This document shows positions 26,823 through 35,888 of a stretch of 64,000 nt of DNA, in pieces. This DNA is from Paracoccaceae bacterium (GTDB taxonomy: Bacteria > Pseudomonadota > Alphaproteobacteria > Rhodobacterales > Rhodobacteraceae). The stretch spans positions 558,001 through 622,000 of the forward strand of contig OY282431.1 of assembly GCA_958296035.1 (NCBI GenBank), read 5' to 3'. The notes beneath the pieces were generated by a model that was not told where the DNA came from, did no database searches, and worked only from the letters and a program-made list of their open reading frames with translations. The translations under genes and the position numbers were made by a program. How positions within the stretch are numbered: position 1 is the first letter of the stretch; each line of letters begins with the position of its first letter.

Positions 26823-28821
26823 ACACAACCGGGAATCGACCCAGTTGCAGTATGGCCTGACCAGCCGGGCCCGGCAGCTGGGCTGGGCTCCGGTGGACAT
26901 TGAGGTCATTGATGACGATCTTGGCTGTTCGGCGCGTGAAGTGGGGACCCGCCGGGGTTTCAAGACCCTGGTTTATGCGGTGGGTCTCAATCAGGTCGGG
27001 GTCGTCATCAGCAGCGAGGTCTCGCGTCTTTCGCGCAATTTGGCCGAGTGGGGCAATCTGTTGGAACTCTGCCGTCATACTGATACGCTGATTGCCGACG
27101 CCGGGTCGCTGTACAGCTTGCGGCGTAGCAATGACAGACTTCTATTGGGCATTCGCGGTACGGTGAGCGAAATGGAACTTGATACGCTGCGTCATCGCAT
27201 GCATGCAGCCCGTGAGGCGAAGGCGGCGCGAGGTGAGTTGAAGATGGCCCTGCCGCGTGGCTACGTCCATGACCGCGGCGGTCGGGTGATGTTCGACCCG
27301 GATGCCAGCGTGCGGGCCCGCATGGCGGGCATATTCGGTCTGTTTGCGGCCCAGGGCAGTCTGGCTGCGACACTGCGAGCGCTGGCGGCGGATGGTCAGG
27401 GTCTCCCGTGTCGGGTTGGTCCCGGGCCCGAGCTCGGCGAGGTGGTGTGGCGCGAGGTGAGTTCGGGGACTCTGTATGAAGTGCTGACCAATCCGGTGTA
27501 TGCGGGCGCCTTTGCATGGGGGAAGGTGCGAGGCAGGGCGGCCCGTGCCGGGTTGCCGCTTGAGTCGCGTTGGCGGCATCTGTTGTTGGACCGGCATCCG
27601 GCCTACATTGAATGGGCGGAATTCGAGTTCAATCAGCATCAATTGGCGGCCAACCGCTGGCCGGTGCGCGGATTGGGGGGAGGTTTGCTGTCAGGCTTGC
27701 TGTATTGTGGGCCTTGCGGTCGCCGGATGACGGCCAACTACCGGGATGGTGGCGGCGGGGGCATGTCTTATTGCTGTCGGGGGCGTCAGGACTACGGGGG
27801 ACCACGGTGTCAATCGCTGACCGCCCCTGGTCTGGAGGATTTTGCCACTGCCGCGGCCTTGAATGCGTTGTCACCGGCTTCGGTGGCGTTGTCGTTCGAG
27901 GCGGTTCGGCTGGCGCAGTCGAACCGTGATGCGGCGCATGAGGCGTGGCGATTGCGTTTGGCAGCGGCCCGGCGGGTGGCTTCGGATGGGCGTCGTGCGT
28001 GGCGTTTGGTGGATGTGAGCAACCGCCTGGTGGCGCAATCTCTGGAGGATGAATGGGAGGCGGCCCTGGTCGAGTGTCATCGGCTTGAGGCGGCCTATCG
28101 TCGCTTTTGCGAGCGACAGCCGGCATCGCTTTCGGCGGCGGAGCGGGGTTCCGTTTCGGCGGCGGCCTCGGGCATCACGCAATGGTGGCGACAGGGCGTA
28201 TTGTCGAAGGCCGAGAAGGCGGAGATATTGCGTCTGATGATTGAGCGGGTGACGGTGACGGTGATAGACAAGAGTGAGCGGGTCGCGGTCGAGGTGCAGT
28301 GGCAGGGCGGCGTTCGTACGAAGGCGGAGATCCGACGATCGGTGCGCGAAGTTTGCCAGTTGAGTTACTTTGACGCGTTGCGTGCCCGCGTTGTGGCGTT
28401 GTATGCGCAGGGCTACGCATGTGCCAAGGTCGCAGCGACCTTGAATGCGGAGGGCTGGAAGCCGGCGCGGAAGGCGGTCTTCACCGCCCCGACTGTACGC
28501 AATCTTGTCAACAGGTACTGCGAGGATGTGCCCGCCAGCCGTCGGCGCAAGTCGCCGCCACCGCTCGACCGGGGTCCTGGCGAATGGCTGGTGGAGGAAT
28601 TTGCCGACAAGACAGGAGTCAACAAGTCGACGGTATATAGCTGGCTGCAAAAGCAGCGTCTACAGGCGCGCAAGATAAAGACGCCGGGTGTAGGCAAACG
28701 GCGATGGCTGATTCATGCCGACGAGGAGACGTTTTCGGCCATCCGCGACTGGAACAGGACATCAGCGAGAGCAAGGTCGGACAGCGGCTTGCCGGACTTT
28801 CGAGTGGCTGCAAAGGCCTAG
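26719..28821 (+). CDS. large serine recombinase
   Basis: 700 residues. The N-terminal resolvase-type catalytic domain has AIIYVRQSTPGQ with the nucleophile Ser, then ISSEVSRLSRNLAEW and the end motif TVSEMELDTLRHRMH. A recombinase domain follows with VWREVSSGTLYEVLTNPVYAGAF, then a zinc ribbon (LLYCGPCGRRM, YCCRGRQDYGGPRC) and a coiled-coil-like stretch about 400-490. The C-terminal 150 residues carry further DNA-binding helices (ACAKVAATLNAEGW, DKTGVNKSTVYSWLQK). It catalyses integration and excision of the element it sits in. The ATG at 26719 was used; ATGs are sparse in the N-terminus, so a slightly later start is possible. Confidence 0.9.
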   Translation: MTQALTAVRSGRVESHHVRRKAIIYVRQSTPGQIEHNRESTQLQYGLTSRARQLGWAPVDIEVIDDDLGCSAREVGTRRGFKTLVYAVGLNQVGVVISSEVSRLSRNLAEWGNLLELCRHTDTLIADAGSLYSLRRSNDRLLLGIRGTVSEMELDTLRHRMHAAREAKAARGELKMALPRGYVHDRGGRVMFDPDASVRARMAGIFGLFAAQGSLAATLRALAADGQGLPCRVGPGPELGEVVWREVSSGTLYEVLTNPVYAGAFAWGKVRGRAARAGLPLESRWRHLLLDRHPAYIEWAEFEFNQHQLAANRWPVRGLGGGLLSGLLYCGPCGRRMTANYRDGGGGGMSYCCRGRQDYGGPRCQSLTAPGLEDFATAAALNALSPASVALSFEAVRLAQSNRDAAHEAWRLRLAAARRVASDGRRAWRLVDVSNRLVAQSLEDEWEAALVECHRLEAAYRRFCERQPASLSAAERGSVSAAASGITQWWRQGVLSKAEKAEILRLMIERVTVTVIDKSERVAVEVQWQGGVRTKAEIRRSVREVCQLSYFDALRARVVALYAQGYACAKVAATLNAEGWKPARKAVFTAPTVRNLVNRYCEDVPASRRRKSPPPLDRGPGEWLVEEFADKTGVNKSTVYSWLQKQRLQARKIKTPGVGKRRWLIHADEETFSAIRDWNRTSARARSDSGLPDFRVAAKA

Positions 28822-28858
28822 TTTAATTCTTGGGGGTAGTATATCAATGAGTTGCGCA

Positions 28859-29175
28859 ATTATCTCATGCCCATTGCCGACAAGATGCTGCTGCGCCAAC
28901 GCTTCACCATCGAGACCCTGTTCGGCACATTGAAGCGAGATATGGAACTTGAGCATACAAGGCACCGTTCAGTCGACAATGCCTTTCTCCACATCCTGTC
29001 CTGCCTGGTCGCCTACACGCTGGGCAAGCCAGGCATCGCCATGAAGACGACCGGTCTCTCCACTCCACAATCGCCAGCACAGCCGACACCTCCGAGTGGG
29101 CCATGCCATGCCACCTGCGCTGTCCAGTCTGGTCACCTGCAGTTTGCACAAACCGGGCATCAAGGTGAAAAATAG
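28859..29175 (+). pseudogene. IS982 transposase, 3' part
   Basis: Continues the interrupted transposase: NYLMPIADKMLLRQRFTIET, then LFGTLKRDMELEHTRHRSVD and HILSCLVAYTLGKPG. The IET...LK...EHTRHRS pattern is the conserved C-terminal region of IS982 transposases. The reading frame matches the 5' part when the nested element is removed, giving a protein of about 326 residues without stops. Confidence 0.85.
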
Positions 29176-29481
29176 ACCCGCTTATCCATAATTCGGGTTC
29201 AATAGTGTCGACTGGATAACACGCTCCGGCGGTACCATTGACGAGATACCTTCCGCCCGTTGGAGGCGTGTGGAAAACAAGAGGGAATGCTTGTCCCCGG
29301 GTCTCTTTCATTGGATGTCCGGAACCATCTGGTGTCACGACCCAGGAACGGTCAACTCAATCATTTAGCAATCCAGACAGTCGGAAAATTGACATGTACC
29401 GGTGCAAAGTGATTGACAGCGACGGGAACCTGTATGTATGGTCCCACAATCAATTAACACAATCCACCATTAGGAGTGTAT

Positions 29482-30450
29482 ATGAGAATCAGAGCTATTC
29501 TAGCCGCAGCGGCAGCAGTCGCGCTCTTGGCGGTTCAGGCCGTTTCGGCCCAAGACCAGCGATTCATTTCGATCGGAACCGGCGGCGTCACAGGCGTTTA
29601 CTATCCAACCGGAGGTGCCATTTGTCGCCTTGTAAACAAGAACCGGAAAGAACATGGCATCCGCTGTTCGGTCGAGTCTACTGGAGGCTCAATCTACAAC
29701 ATCAATACCATCAGGGGTGGTGAGCTCGAATTCGGCGTTGCACAATCAGACTGGCAGTTTCATGCCTATAACGGAACATCAAAGTTCGAAGGCGAGCCTT
29801 TTGAAGGACTTCGGGCGGTGTTTTCAGTCCATGCCGAACCTGTGACAATTCTTGCCCGGCGTGAAAGCGGAATCAGCAACATCACCGATGTGGTTGGAAA
29901 GCGCTTCAACATTGGGAACGATGGTTCAGGTACGCTTGCAACATGGGTTGTAATCGAAGAGGCCATGGGCTGGAGCCGGGACGATCTCGCGCTAGCCGCC
30001 AAAATGAAGTCGGCAGAACAGGCCGGGGCCTTGTGTGACAACAAGATCGACGGGTATTTCTGGCTGGTTGGACATCCGTCTGCAGCGACCCATGAAACCA
30101 TCGCATCTTGCGACGCTGTGATTGTGTCAGCAGTTGCGCCGGAAATCGACCAGTTGGTCGCCGATCGACCCTACTACCGTAAAGCGACAATCCCGGGCGG
30201 CATGTATCCAGGCAATCCCGATGACGTGCAGACCTTCGGCGTCGGCGCAACATTCGTGACCTCAACGGATGTTCCGGATGATGTGGTTTACGTTGTGGCC
30301 AAGGCGGTTCTCGGGAACCTTGATGATTTCCGACGGTTGCACCCGGCTTTTGCTCACTTGAAGGCTGAAGAAATGGTCAAGGACTCGCTTTCTGCCCCGC
30401 TGCATCCCGGTGCAGTCAAGGCATATCAGGAAATGGGACTGATTGAGTAA
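29482..30450 (+). CDS. TAXI-family TRAP transporter periplasmic binding protein
   Basis: 322 residues. A signal peptide is clear (MRIRAILAAAAAVALLAVQA, cleaved after VSA). The mature part has ISIGTGGVTGVYYPTGGAIC and CSVESTGGSIYNINTIRGGE, the start of TAXI solute-binding proteins, and later GKRFNIGNDGSGT. It captures an organic acid or amino acid in the periplasm for the membrane subunit encoded next. The ATG at 29482 has an aggag ribosome binding site six bases upstream; the GTG at 29476 was rejected. Ligand unknown; nearby aminotransferase and BKACE genes suggest an amino or keto acid. Confidence 0.9.
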   Translation: MRIRAILAAAAAVALLAVQAVSAQDQRFISIGTGGVTGVYYPTGGAICRLVNKNRKEHGIRCSVESTGGSIYNINTIRGGELEFGVAQSDWQFHAYNGTSKFEGEPFEGLRAVFSVHAEPVTILARRESGISNITDVVGKRFNIGNDGSGTLATWVVIEEAMGWSRDDLALAAKMKSAEQAGALCDNKIDGYFWLVGHPSAATHETIASCDAVIVSAVAPEIDQLVADRPYYRKATIPGGMYPGNPDDVQTFGVGATFVTSTDVPDDVVYVVAKAVLGNLDDFRRLHPAFAHLKAEEMVKDSLSAPLHPGAVKAYQEMGLIE

Positions 30451-30523
30451 CCGGAACAGTCATGAATTGGCTGAATCCATTCATTTGACGTTCAAAGTCG
30501 AGTGGATGAAGGCAGAATAAAGG

Positions 30524-30549
30524 TTGGGGAGTGCCTTGGCACTCCCCAA
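30524..30549 (+). terminator. perfect 12-bp stem-loop between binding protein and permease genes
   Basis: TTGGGGAGTGCC and GGCACTCCCCAA form a perfect 12-bp stem around a TT loop, followed by a few T residues. It lies 74 bases after the binding protein stop and 71 before the permease start. It could partly end transcription or protect the upstream mRNA, so that binding protein outnumbers permease. Confidence 0.65.
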
Positions 30550-30619
30550 TTTGTGGAAGTTGGCCGCCGGGCCTGATGAAAATGTGGATCAGGTGGCCTG
30601 ATAACGGGCGAGGAAAGAC

Positions 30620-33235
30620 GTGAGCAAGGAACAGACCAAAACACCGGCTTCCGCTGCTGAGGCGGAAGCCTTTGCAGCCGATCTGGATGTCGGCGGCCGC
30701 AATCCAGAGAACTGGCAAGGAACAGTAATTGCTGGCATAGCAGTGCTTTGGGCATTCCTTCAGGTGCTGAATGCATCACCGGTGCCGTCCATGTTGGCTC
30801 AATGGCTTGGCATGAACTGGATTTACATCAACTCCGATACGGAACGTGTGTTGCACCTGGCATTCGGGCTGACGCTGGCAAGCCTTGCCTATCCTCTGTT
30901 CAAGGGATCGTCCAAAACTCATATCCCTTGGTATGACTGGATTCTGATAGCACTTGGTCTGGGGGCGACGCTCTATCTTATCGCCAACTCCGCTGCGATT
31001 GCCGATCGGTCCGGATTGCCAACCACTGCAGATCTGGTTGCCTCGGCGACAGGCATTTCGATTGTGCTAATCTGTACATACAGAGCGCTCGGCCTGCCAA
31101 TGGTCATCGTGGCCAGCGTGTTTCTGCTCTATGTGTTCTTCGGCGATGCAGACTTCTTTCCGGATGCCATGCAATGGAAGGGTGCCAGTTTCGGCAAGGC
31201 CATGTGGCATTTCTGGATGCAGACCGAGGGTGTGTTCGGGCTTGCTCTCGGCGTCTCCGCCTCAATGGTATTCCTGTTTGTTCTGTTCGGATCGCTGCTC
31301 GAAAAGGCCGGAGCAGGAAATTATTTCATCAAGCTGGCGTTTGCGCTGATGGGCCATCTGACCGGCGGACCGGCGAAAGCGGCAGTTGTTGCCTCAGCCG
31401 CCACAGGCCTCATTTCGGGTTCATCGATTGCCAATACGGTAACGACCGGCACATTCACGATCCCGCTGATGAAGCGCGTCGGGTTCTCTCCGGAAAAAGC
31501 CGGCGCGGTAGAGGTTGCATCCTCGACCAACGGCCAGTTGACGCCACCGGTCATGGGGGCAGCTGCCTTTCTGATGGTCGAGTATGTAGGAATATCTTAC
31601 CTCGAGGTCGTCAGGCATGCGTTCTTGCCGGCGATTATCTCCTATATCGCCTTGGTGTACATAGTTCATCTCGAGGCACAAAAGCTTGGATTGAAAGGCT
31701 TGCCACGTGCCGGGATTGCCAAGACACTGGCGCAGCGGCTAGCGACCATTGCCCTCAGTATTGCGGCATTCTGCAGTCTTTGTCTCATCACCTATTACGG
31801 GCTGGGTTGGTTGAAACCGCTCCTGGGCGACTTCTCGCTGATCGGCATGACGGTGCTGTTCCTGATCGCCTACGTGATCCTGGTCGGATGGGCATCGAAT
31901 TATCCAGATCTTGAAGTAGACGATCCCAATGCACCATTTGCCGAACTCCCGCTGCCAGGCCCGATCGCCAAGACGGGAGCCTATTTTGGTCTGCCGGTTG
32001 TTGTCTTGATCTGGAACCTGATGGTCGAACGCCTGTCTCCGGGATTGTCAGCATTCTGGGCGACGCTGGCGATGATGTTTGTAATGCTTACCCAGCATCC
32101 CCTCAAAGCTCTTTTCCGAAGCGAGAATTATCTGGGTACGGTTGTCCGCAGGGGTTGGGACGAGCTTATTGATGGCATGATAGCCGGCTCGCGCAACATG
32201 ATCGGAATCGCCGTGGCCACCGGAACGGCTGGCATCATTGTGGGAACGGTTTCCCTTACTGGAGCGCACCAGGTTATCGGTGAATTCATTGAGGTGATTT
32301 CGGCCGGAAACCTGCTGCTGATGCTGGTGTTCGTGGCGCTGTTCTCACTGATCCTGGGCATGGGCCTGCCGACCACAGCCACATACATCGTCATTACGTC
32401 GCTGATGGCCCCTGTAATCGTTGCCGTCGGCGCAAAGTCTGGGCTGATCGTACCACTGATCGCCGTGCATATGTTCGTGTTCTATTTCGGGATACTCGCC
32501 GATGATACCCCACCGGTAGGACTGGCGGCATTTGCGGCCGCGGCCATATCAAGGGGAGACCCGATCAAGACAGGAGTCATTGGATTTTCCTACGACGTAA
32601 GAACGGCAATCCTGCCATTCCTTTTCATCTTCAACACTGAACTCCTGCTGATCGACGTAACCGTCGGCAAGGCGATCTTTGTATTCGCAGTTTCGGTTGT
32701 GGCGATGTTGCTGTTTGCGGCGGCGACACAGAATTGGTTCTTCACGCGCTCGCGTATCTGGGAGAGCGTTGCCTTGCTCCTGATTGCATTCACACTGTTC
32801 AGGCCTGGTTTCTGGCTGGACATGATATCGGATCCCTGGGAGCACATTCCTGCCACCCAGATCGTGGAACTGGCGGATGCGGCCGGGGATCAGGAGGCGC
32901 TCAGAGTCCGCATGTCGGGCGAGGATTTCGCAACCGGCCGTATGGTTGAAACAACGATCGAGCTACCGCTTGGCAACCGCTCGGATGGAGATGGCGCAAC
33001 ACGGCTTGATCGTCATTCCGGCATCGCATTCCGTACTGAAGACGATAACACGGTCCTTGTCGACATGGTGAATTTCGGTCAGTACGCTCAGGAAAAGGGT
33101 GTCGATTTCGACTGGAAGGCAGAGTACATTGAGGTGCCCGCATCAAGGATTCCCAAGGAGGTGTTCTATATTCCGGCGCTGGTGCTGCTCGTGCTCATAG
33201 GCTTCCTGCAAAGACGCCGCGCATCGGCAGCCTAA
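30620..33235 (+). CDS. TRAP transporter fused permease (4TM/12TM type)
   Basis: 871 residues, the length of fused TRAP membrane proteins that pair with TAXI binding proteins. Many hydrophobic segments are present. The DctM-like part has GLISGSSIANTVTTGTFTIP, TNGQLTPPVMGAAAFLM, LGMGLPTTATYIVITSLMAP and FYFGILADDTPPVGLAAFAA. The last 130 residues include a soluble portion and a final membrane helix (VFYIPALVLLVLIGFLQRRR). It drives uptake using an ion gradient. The start is a GTG with aggaaag just before it; no closer ATG exists. Confidence 0.92.
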   Translation: MSKEQTKTPASAAEAEAFAADLDVGGRNPENWQGTVIAGIAVLWAFLQVLNASPVPSMLAQWLGMNWIYINSDTERVLHLAFGLTLASLAYPLFKGSSKTHIPWYDWILIALGLGATLYLIANSAAIADRSGLPTTADLVASATGISIVLICTYRALGLPMVIVASVFLLYVFFGDADFFPDAMQWKGASFGKAMWHFWMQTEGVFGLALGVSASMVFLFVLFGSLLEKAGAGNYFIKLAFALMGHLTGGPAKAAVVASAATGLISGSSIANTVTTGTFTIPLMKRVGFSPEKAGAVEVASSTNGQLTPPVMGAAAFLMVEYVGISYLEVVRHAFLPAIISYIALVYIVHLEAQKLGLKGLPRAGIAKTLAQRLATIALSIAAFCSLCLITYYGLGWLKPLLGDFSLIGMTVLFLIAYVILVGWASNYPDLEVDDPNAPFAELPLPGPIAKTGAYFGLPVVVLIWNLMVERLSPGLSAFWATLAMMFVMLTQHPLKALFRSENYLGTVVRRGWDELIDGMIAGSRNMIGIAVATGTAGIIVGTVSLTGAHQVIGEFIEVISAGNLLLMLVFVALFSLILGMGLPTTATYIVITSLMAPVIVAVGAKSGLIVPLIAVHMFVFYFGILADDTPPVGLAAFAAAAISRGDPIKTGVIGFSYDVRTAILPFLFIFNTELLLIDVTVGKAIFVFAVSVVAMLLFAAATQNWFFTRSRIWESVALLLIAFTLFRPGFWLDMISDPWEHIPATQIVELADAAGDQEALRVRMSGEDFATGRMVETTIELPLGNRSDGDGATRLDRHSGIAFRTEDDNTVLVDMVNFGQYAQEKGVDFDWKAEYIEVPASRIPKEVFYIPALVLLVLIGFLQRRRASAA

Positions 33236-33422
33236 TCTCGGATTGAATTGCGAGTCAGTAAGCGACAATGGGAATCCAGCGGCCTGTCCGCAGGTCAAAC
33301 AGCTTGCTAATGGCCAGGCCCTGCTTCCTCCCGCCTTGCAACAATAATTGATCGTAGTCTCTTAAACAGTTACCACAAGACACCATATTGCAGCTTCTGA
33401 TAGGGGCTTGGAGTAACGCAAG

Positions 33423-34754
33423 ATGGCAAGTGTATTTGGTCGCCACTGCAGGACAACTCCTGCTACAGTTGTCGCCGGCGAAGGTGTCTATTTGATCGAC
33501 TGTGACGGACGGCGTTATCTTGACGGTTCCGGCGGAGCAGCAGTCTCGTGTCTTGGACACTCGGATCGGGATGTTCGGCGAGCGATCCATGAGCAGTTGG
33601 ATCGAATTGCATTTGCACATACTTCGTTCTTCACCTCCGAGCCGGCAGAGGAATTGGCCGACCTTTTGGCTGAACAGGCACCTGCTGGCATCACGAAGGT
33701 CTACCTGGTGTCAGGGGGCTCCGAGGCCGTCGAGGCAGCCATCAAGTTGGCGCGGCAGTATTTCCTGGATCGAGGGGAACCGAAAAGGCACCACGTAATC
33801 GCCCGGCGCCAAAGTTATCACGGCAGTTCGCTCGGTGCGTTGGCAGCCGGGGGAAATTCCTGGCGGCGCAAACCGTTCGCTCCTCTGCTGGTAGGCACGT
33901 CCCACATCTCACCATGCTTCGCCTACCGCGGACGGGCACAGACGGAAAGCCTTGACCAGTATGGTCAAAGGGTTGCATGCGAACTGGAGGCCGAGATCGA
34001 ACGTATTGGTCCCGAACGCGTCATGGCCTTCATTGCCGAGCCTGTGGTGGGTGCAACAGCCGGCGCGGTTCCACCTGTTCGGGGTTATTTCAAGAAGATT
34101 CGCGGCATTTGTGACAAATTCGGGATTTTGCTTATTGCCGACGAAGTAATGTGCGGCATGGGGCGTACAGGTTCGCTGTTTGCTCTGGAACAGGAAAGCG
34201 TCCGGCCGGACATCGTTACTGTGGCCAAGGGACTTGGTGCAGGTTACCAGCCGATAGGCGCAATGCTGTGTCAGCAAGAATTATTTGATACTATTGCCAG
34301 CAACTCAGGTTCATTCAGGCACGGGCATACCTACATGGGCCACCCGCTAGCCGCGGCTGCCGCCACTGCGGTTCTCAAGGCCATTCTAGATCGTGATCTG
34401 GTGACCAGGGTTTTGTGTCAGGGAGAGAAGCTCCAAAATGCTCTGAATTCTCGGTTTGGCAATCATCCCCATGTTGGCGACATCCGCGGCCGCGGACTGT
34501 TTCGTGCCATAGAGCTGGTTGAGGATTTGGAGACAAAGCGGCCTTTCGACCCTGTCCATGGTTTGGCTGCCAGGATCAAGAAATCTGCACTTGAAGCCGG
34601 ACTGGTGTGCTACCCGGGTTCAGGCACGATTGATGGTGTCCGCGGCGATCACGTGCTCCTGGCTCCTCCCTTTATCATTGCCGATAGCCAAATCGACGAG
34701 CTTGTGTCAAAACTTGCTGTTGCGGTGGGCAATGCTGTGGATTCGATCGCTTGA
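33423..34754 (+). CDS. class III pyridoxal-phosphate aminotransferase
   Basis: 443 residues. Typical motifs are YLDGSGGAAVSCLGH, YLVSGGSEAVEAAIKLARQY, HGSSLGALAAGG, the cofactor Asp in LLIADEVMCGMGRTG, and the Schiff-base Lys in VAKGLGAGYQPIG. The enzyme moves an amino group from an omega- or beta-amino compound to a keto acid. It overlaps or nearly touches the BKACE gene downstream and follows the TRAP transporter by 187 bases. Together they suggest import, transamination and carbon-carbon cleavage of an amino acid. Exact substrate unknown. Confidence 0.88.
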   Translation: MASVFGRHCRTTPATVVAGEGVYLIDCDGRRYLDGSGGAAVSCLGHSDRDVRRAIHEQLDRIAFAHTSFFTSEPAEELADLLAEQAPAGITKVYLVSGGSEAVEAAIKLARQYFLDRGEPKRHHVIARRQSYHGSSLGALAAGGNSWRRKPFAPLLVGTSHISPCFAYRGRAQTESLDQYGQRVACELEAEIERIGPERVMAFIAEPVVGATAGAVPPVRGYFKKIRGICDKFGILLIADEVMCGMGRTGSLFALEQESVRPDIVTVAKGLGAGYQPIGAMLCQQELFDTIASNSGSFRHGHTYMGHPLAAAAATAVLKAILDRDLVTRVLCQGEKLQNALNSRFGNHPHVGDIRGRGLFRAIELVEDLETKRPFDPVHGLAARIKKSALEAGLVCYPGSGTIDGVRGDHVLLAPPFIIADSQIDELVSKLAVAVGNAVDSIA

Positions 34755-34759
34755 CGCCA

Positions 34760-35515
34760 ATGCTGCCACGGGTGATGGTGGCTCCGAACGGTGCACGCAG
34801 GTCAAAAGCTGATCACCCCGAATTGCCAGTATCTGTTCCGGAAACGGTAGTTGCAGCAAGAGCCTGTTACGAGGCCGGCGCAAAAGGGCTACACGCCCAT
34901 ATCCGTGACAGGAATGGCCAGCATAGTCTTGATGCCCGCAAGTACGCGGAACTTCTGGCTTGCATGAAGAGCGAAGTGCCGCACATGATCGTTCAGATAA
35001 CCACCGAAAGTGCAGGCATCTATTCACCGGTAGAACAGCGGGATCTGCTGGAAAGATTGCGCCCGCCCTTTGCCTCTGTTGCCATTCGAGAGATGTTGTC
35101 TGACGGAGACAGGGTTTCGGCCTCCAGGGTTTATCAATCAGCCGCAGATACAGGGTCCTCGATACAGCACATACTGTATGATGAGTTGGATCTGGCTCTC
35201 CTGGCCAGGTCCATCGAGAATGGAACCGTCCCATCTGAACCGGTTCAGGTCCTTCTGGTGTTGGGTGCATATGATTTTCAGAAACAGGCATGCCCCGATG
35301 ATCTTCAACCACGGTTAAGGCAGGTCAGGCGGAGACTGCCGGACGCTCATCTGGCTGTCTGTGCGTTTGGTGTTCACGAAACACTCATTCTGAAAGCAGC
35401 ACTGAAGCAGGGCATCAGTGTTCGGGTCGGTTTCGAGAACAACCTCCATTCAATTGATGGATCATTGGCCAAGGACAATGCGGCCCGCGTCAGGGAAATC
35501 CTCGCAACTGATTGA
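34760..35515 (+). CDS. BKACE-family (DUF849) beta-keto acid cleavage enzyme
   Basis: 251 residues from the ATG at 34760; a TTG at 34751 would overlap the aminotransferase stop. Zinc ligands of the family are visible: HAHIRD with His45 and His47, and FENN with Glu226. Characterised members condense a beta-keto acid with acetyl-CoA to give acetoacetate and a CoA ester (3-keto-5-aminohexanoate cleavage in lysine fermentation is one case). It is shorter than the usual 270-310 residues. The upstream aminotransferase could supply the keto substrate. Confidence 0.82.
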   Translation: MLPRVMVAPNGARRSKADHPELPVSVPETVVAARACYEAGAKGLHAHIRDRNGQHSLDARKYAELLACMKSEVPHMIVQITTESAGIYSPVEQRDLLERLRPPFASVAIREMLSDGDRVSASRVYQSAADTGSSIQHILYDELDLALLARSIENGTVPSEPVQVLLVLGAYDFQKQACPDDLQPRLRQVRRRLPDAHLAVCAFGVHETLILKAALKQGISVRVGFENNLHSIDGSLAKDNAARVREILATD

Positions 35516-35888
35516 AAAGAATTACTTCACGCGCCAGGGGTAAGCGTAAGCGATTGCAGGGCCCGGTGCTGAAATTCTCCTGGCTAGACGTTCCTGCCTA
35601 TCAGGGACGCTGATCCGATTGGACAGGAACCAGCGCATGGTCGCGAGTGCTCGGCTTCAGGATGATCAAATCCGCTTTGTGAATCCTGTGCATGAATCGC
35701 AAACAACAGATGCCGTGGCGGCAGATATTGTCATTTTGACTGACGCAACCTTTCACCCAGATTGACGTGATACAAGAATGCGGGGATTGGCACGAAGAAG
35801 CAAGAATTGGGCTGCACATATGGTTGCGGAAAAGTCTTCGCGACTGGCGCAGTCCGGCAGACCCTCTGGCTACCTGTTGACAGGAAAA
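35516..35888. other. convergent intergenic stretch
   Basis: 373 bases between the ends of the BKACE gene and the PHP gene, which converge here. Only short open frames without recognisable content; nothing else seen. Confidence 0.4.

Larger units (their letters stand above)
26495..28858. repeat. TGCGCA direct repeats at the ends of the nested element
   Basis: TGCGCA is found at 26495-26500 and 28853-28858. Joining the IS982 transposase across a single copy restores an open frame reading INMRNYLMP with family-like spacing. These are therefore probable attL/attR core sites left by serine-recombinase integration. Confidence 0.7.
26501..28858 (+). mobile_element. small serine-recombinase element inserted in the IS982 transposase
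   Basis: 2358 bases containing essentially one gene, the 700-residue recombinase, plus a possible small upstream frame. It is bounded by TGCGCA and has no terminal inverted repeats that I could see, as expected for large serine integrases. The codon choice is much more G-rich than in the host operons. Confidence 0.75.
25728..29198 (+). mobile_element. IS982-family insertion sequence (copy 2) with a nested insertion
   Basis: The left terminal repeat starts ACCCCGATTCTGGATAAG at 25728. The right one, read on the other strand from 29198, starts ACCCGAATTATGGATAAG. A 6-base direct duplication flanks both. The element is 3471 bases, of which about 2358 belong to a nested serine-recombinase element; without it the IS is about 1113 bases, normal for IS982. 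A degenerate relative is at 11487-12167. Confidence 0.88.
25722..29204. repeat. TCAATA target-site duplication around IS982 copy 2
   Basis: TCAATA occurs at 25722-25727 immediately before the left terminal repeat and again at 29199-29204 immediately after the right one. It marks the exact insertion site of the IS982 element. Confidence 0.8.

Noticed and set aside
27871-28650. 259-codon minus-strand frame over the serine recombinase
   Set aside because: Arg/Pro-rich antisense shadow without recognisable domains.
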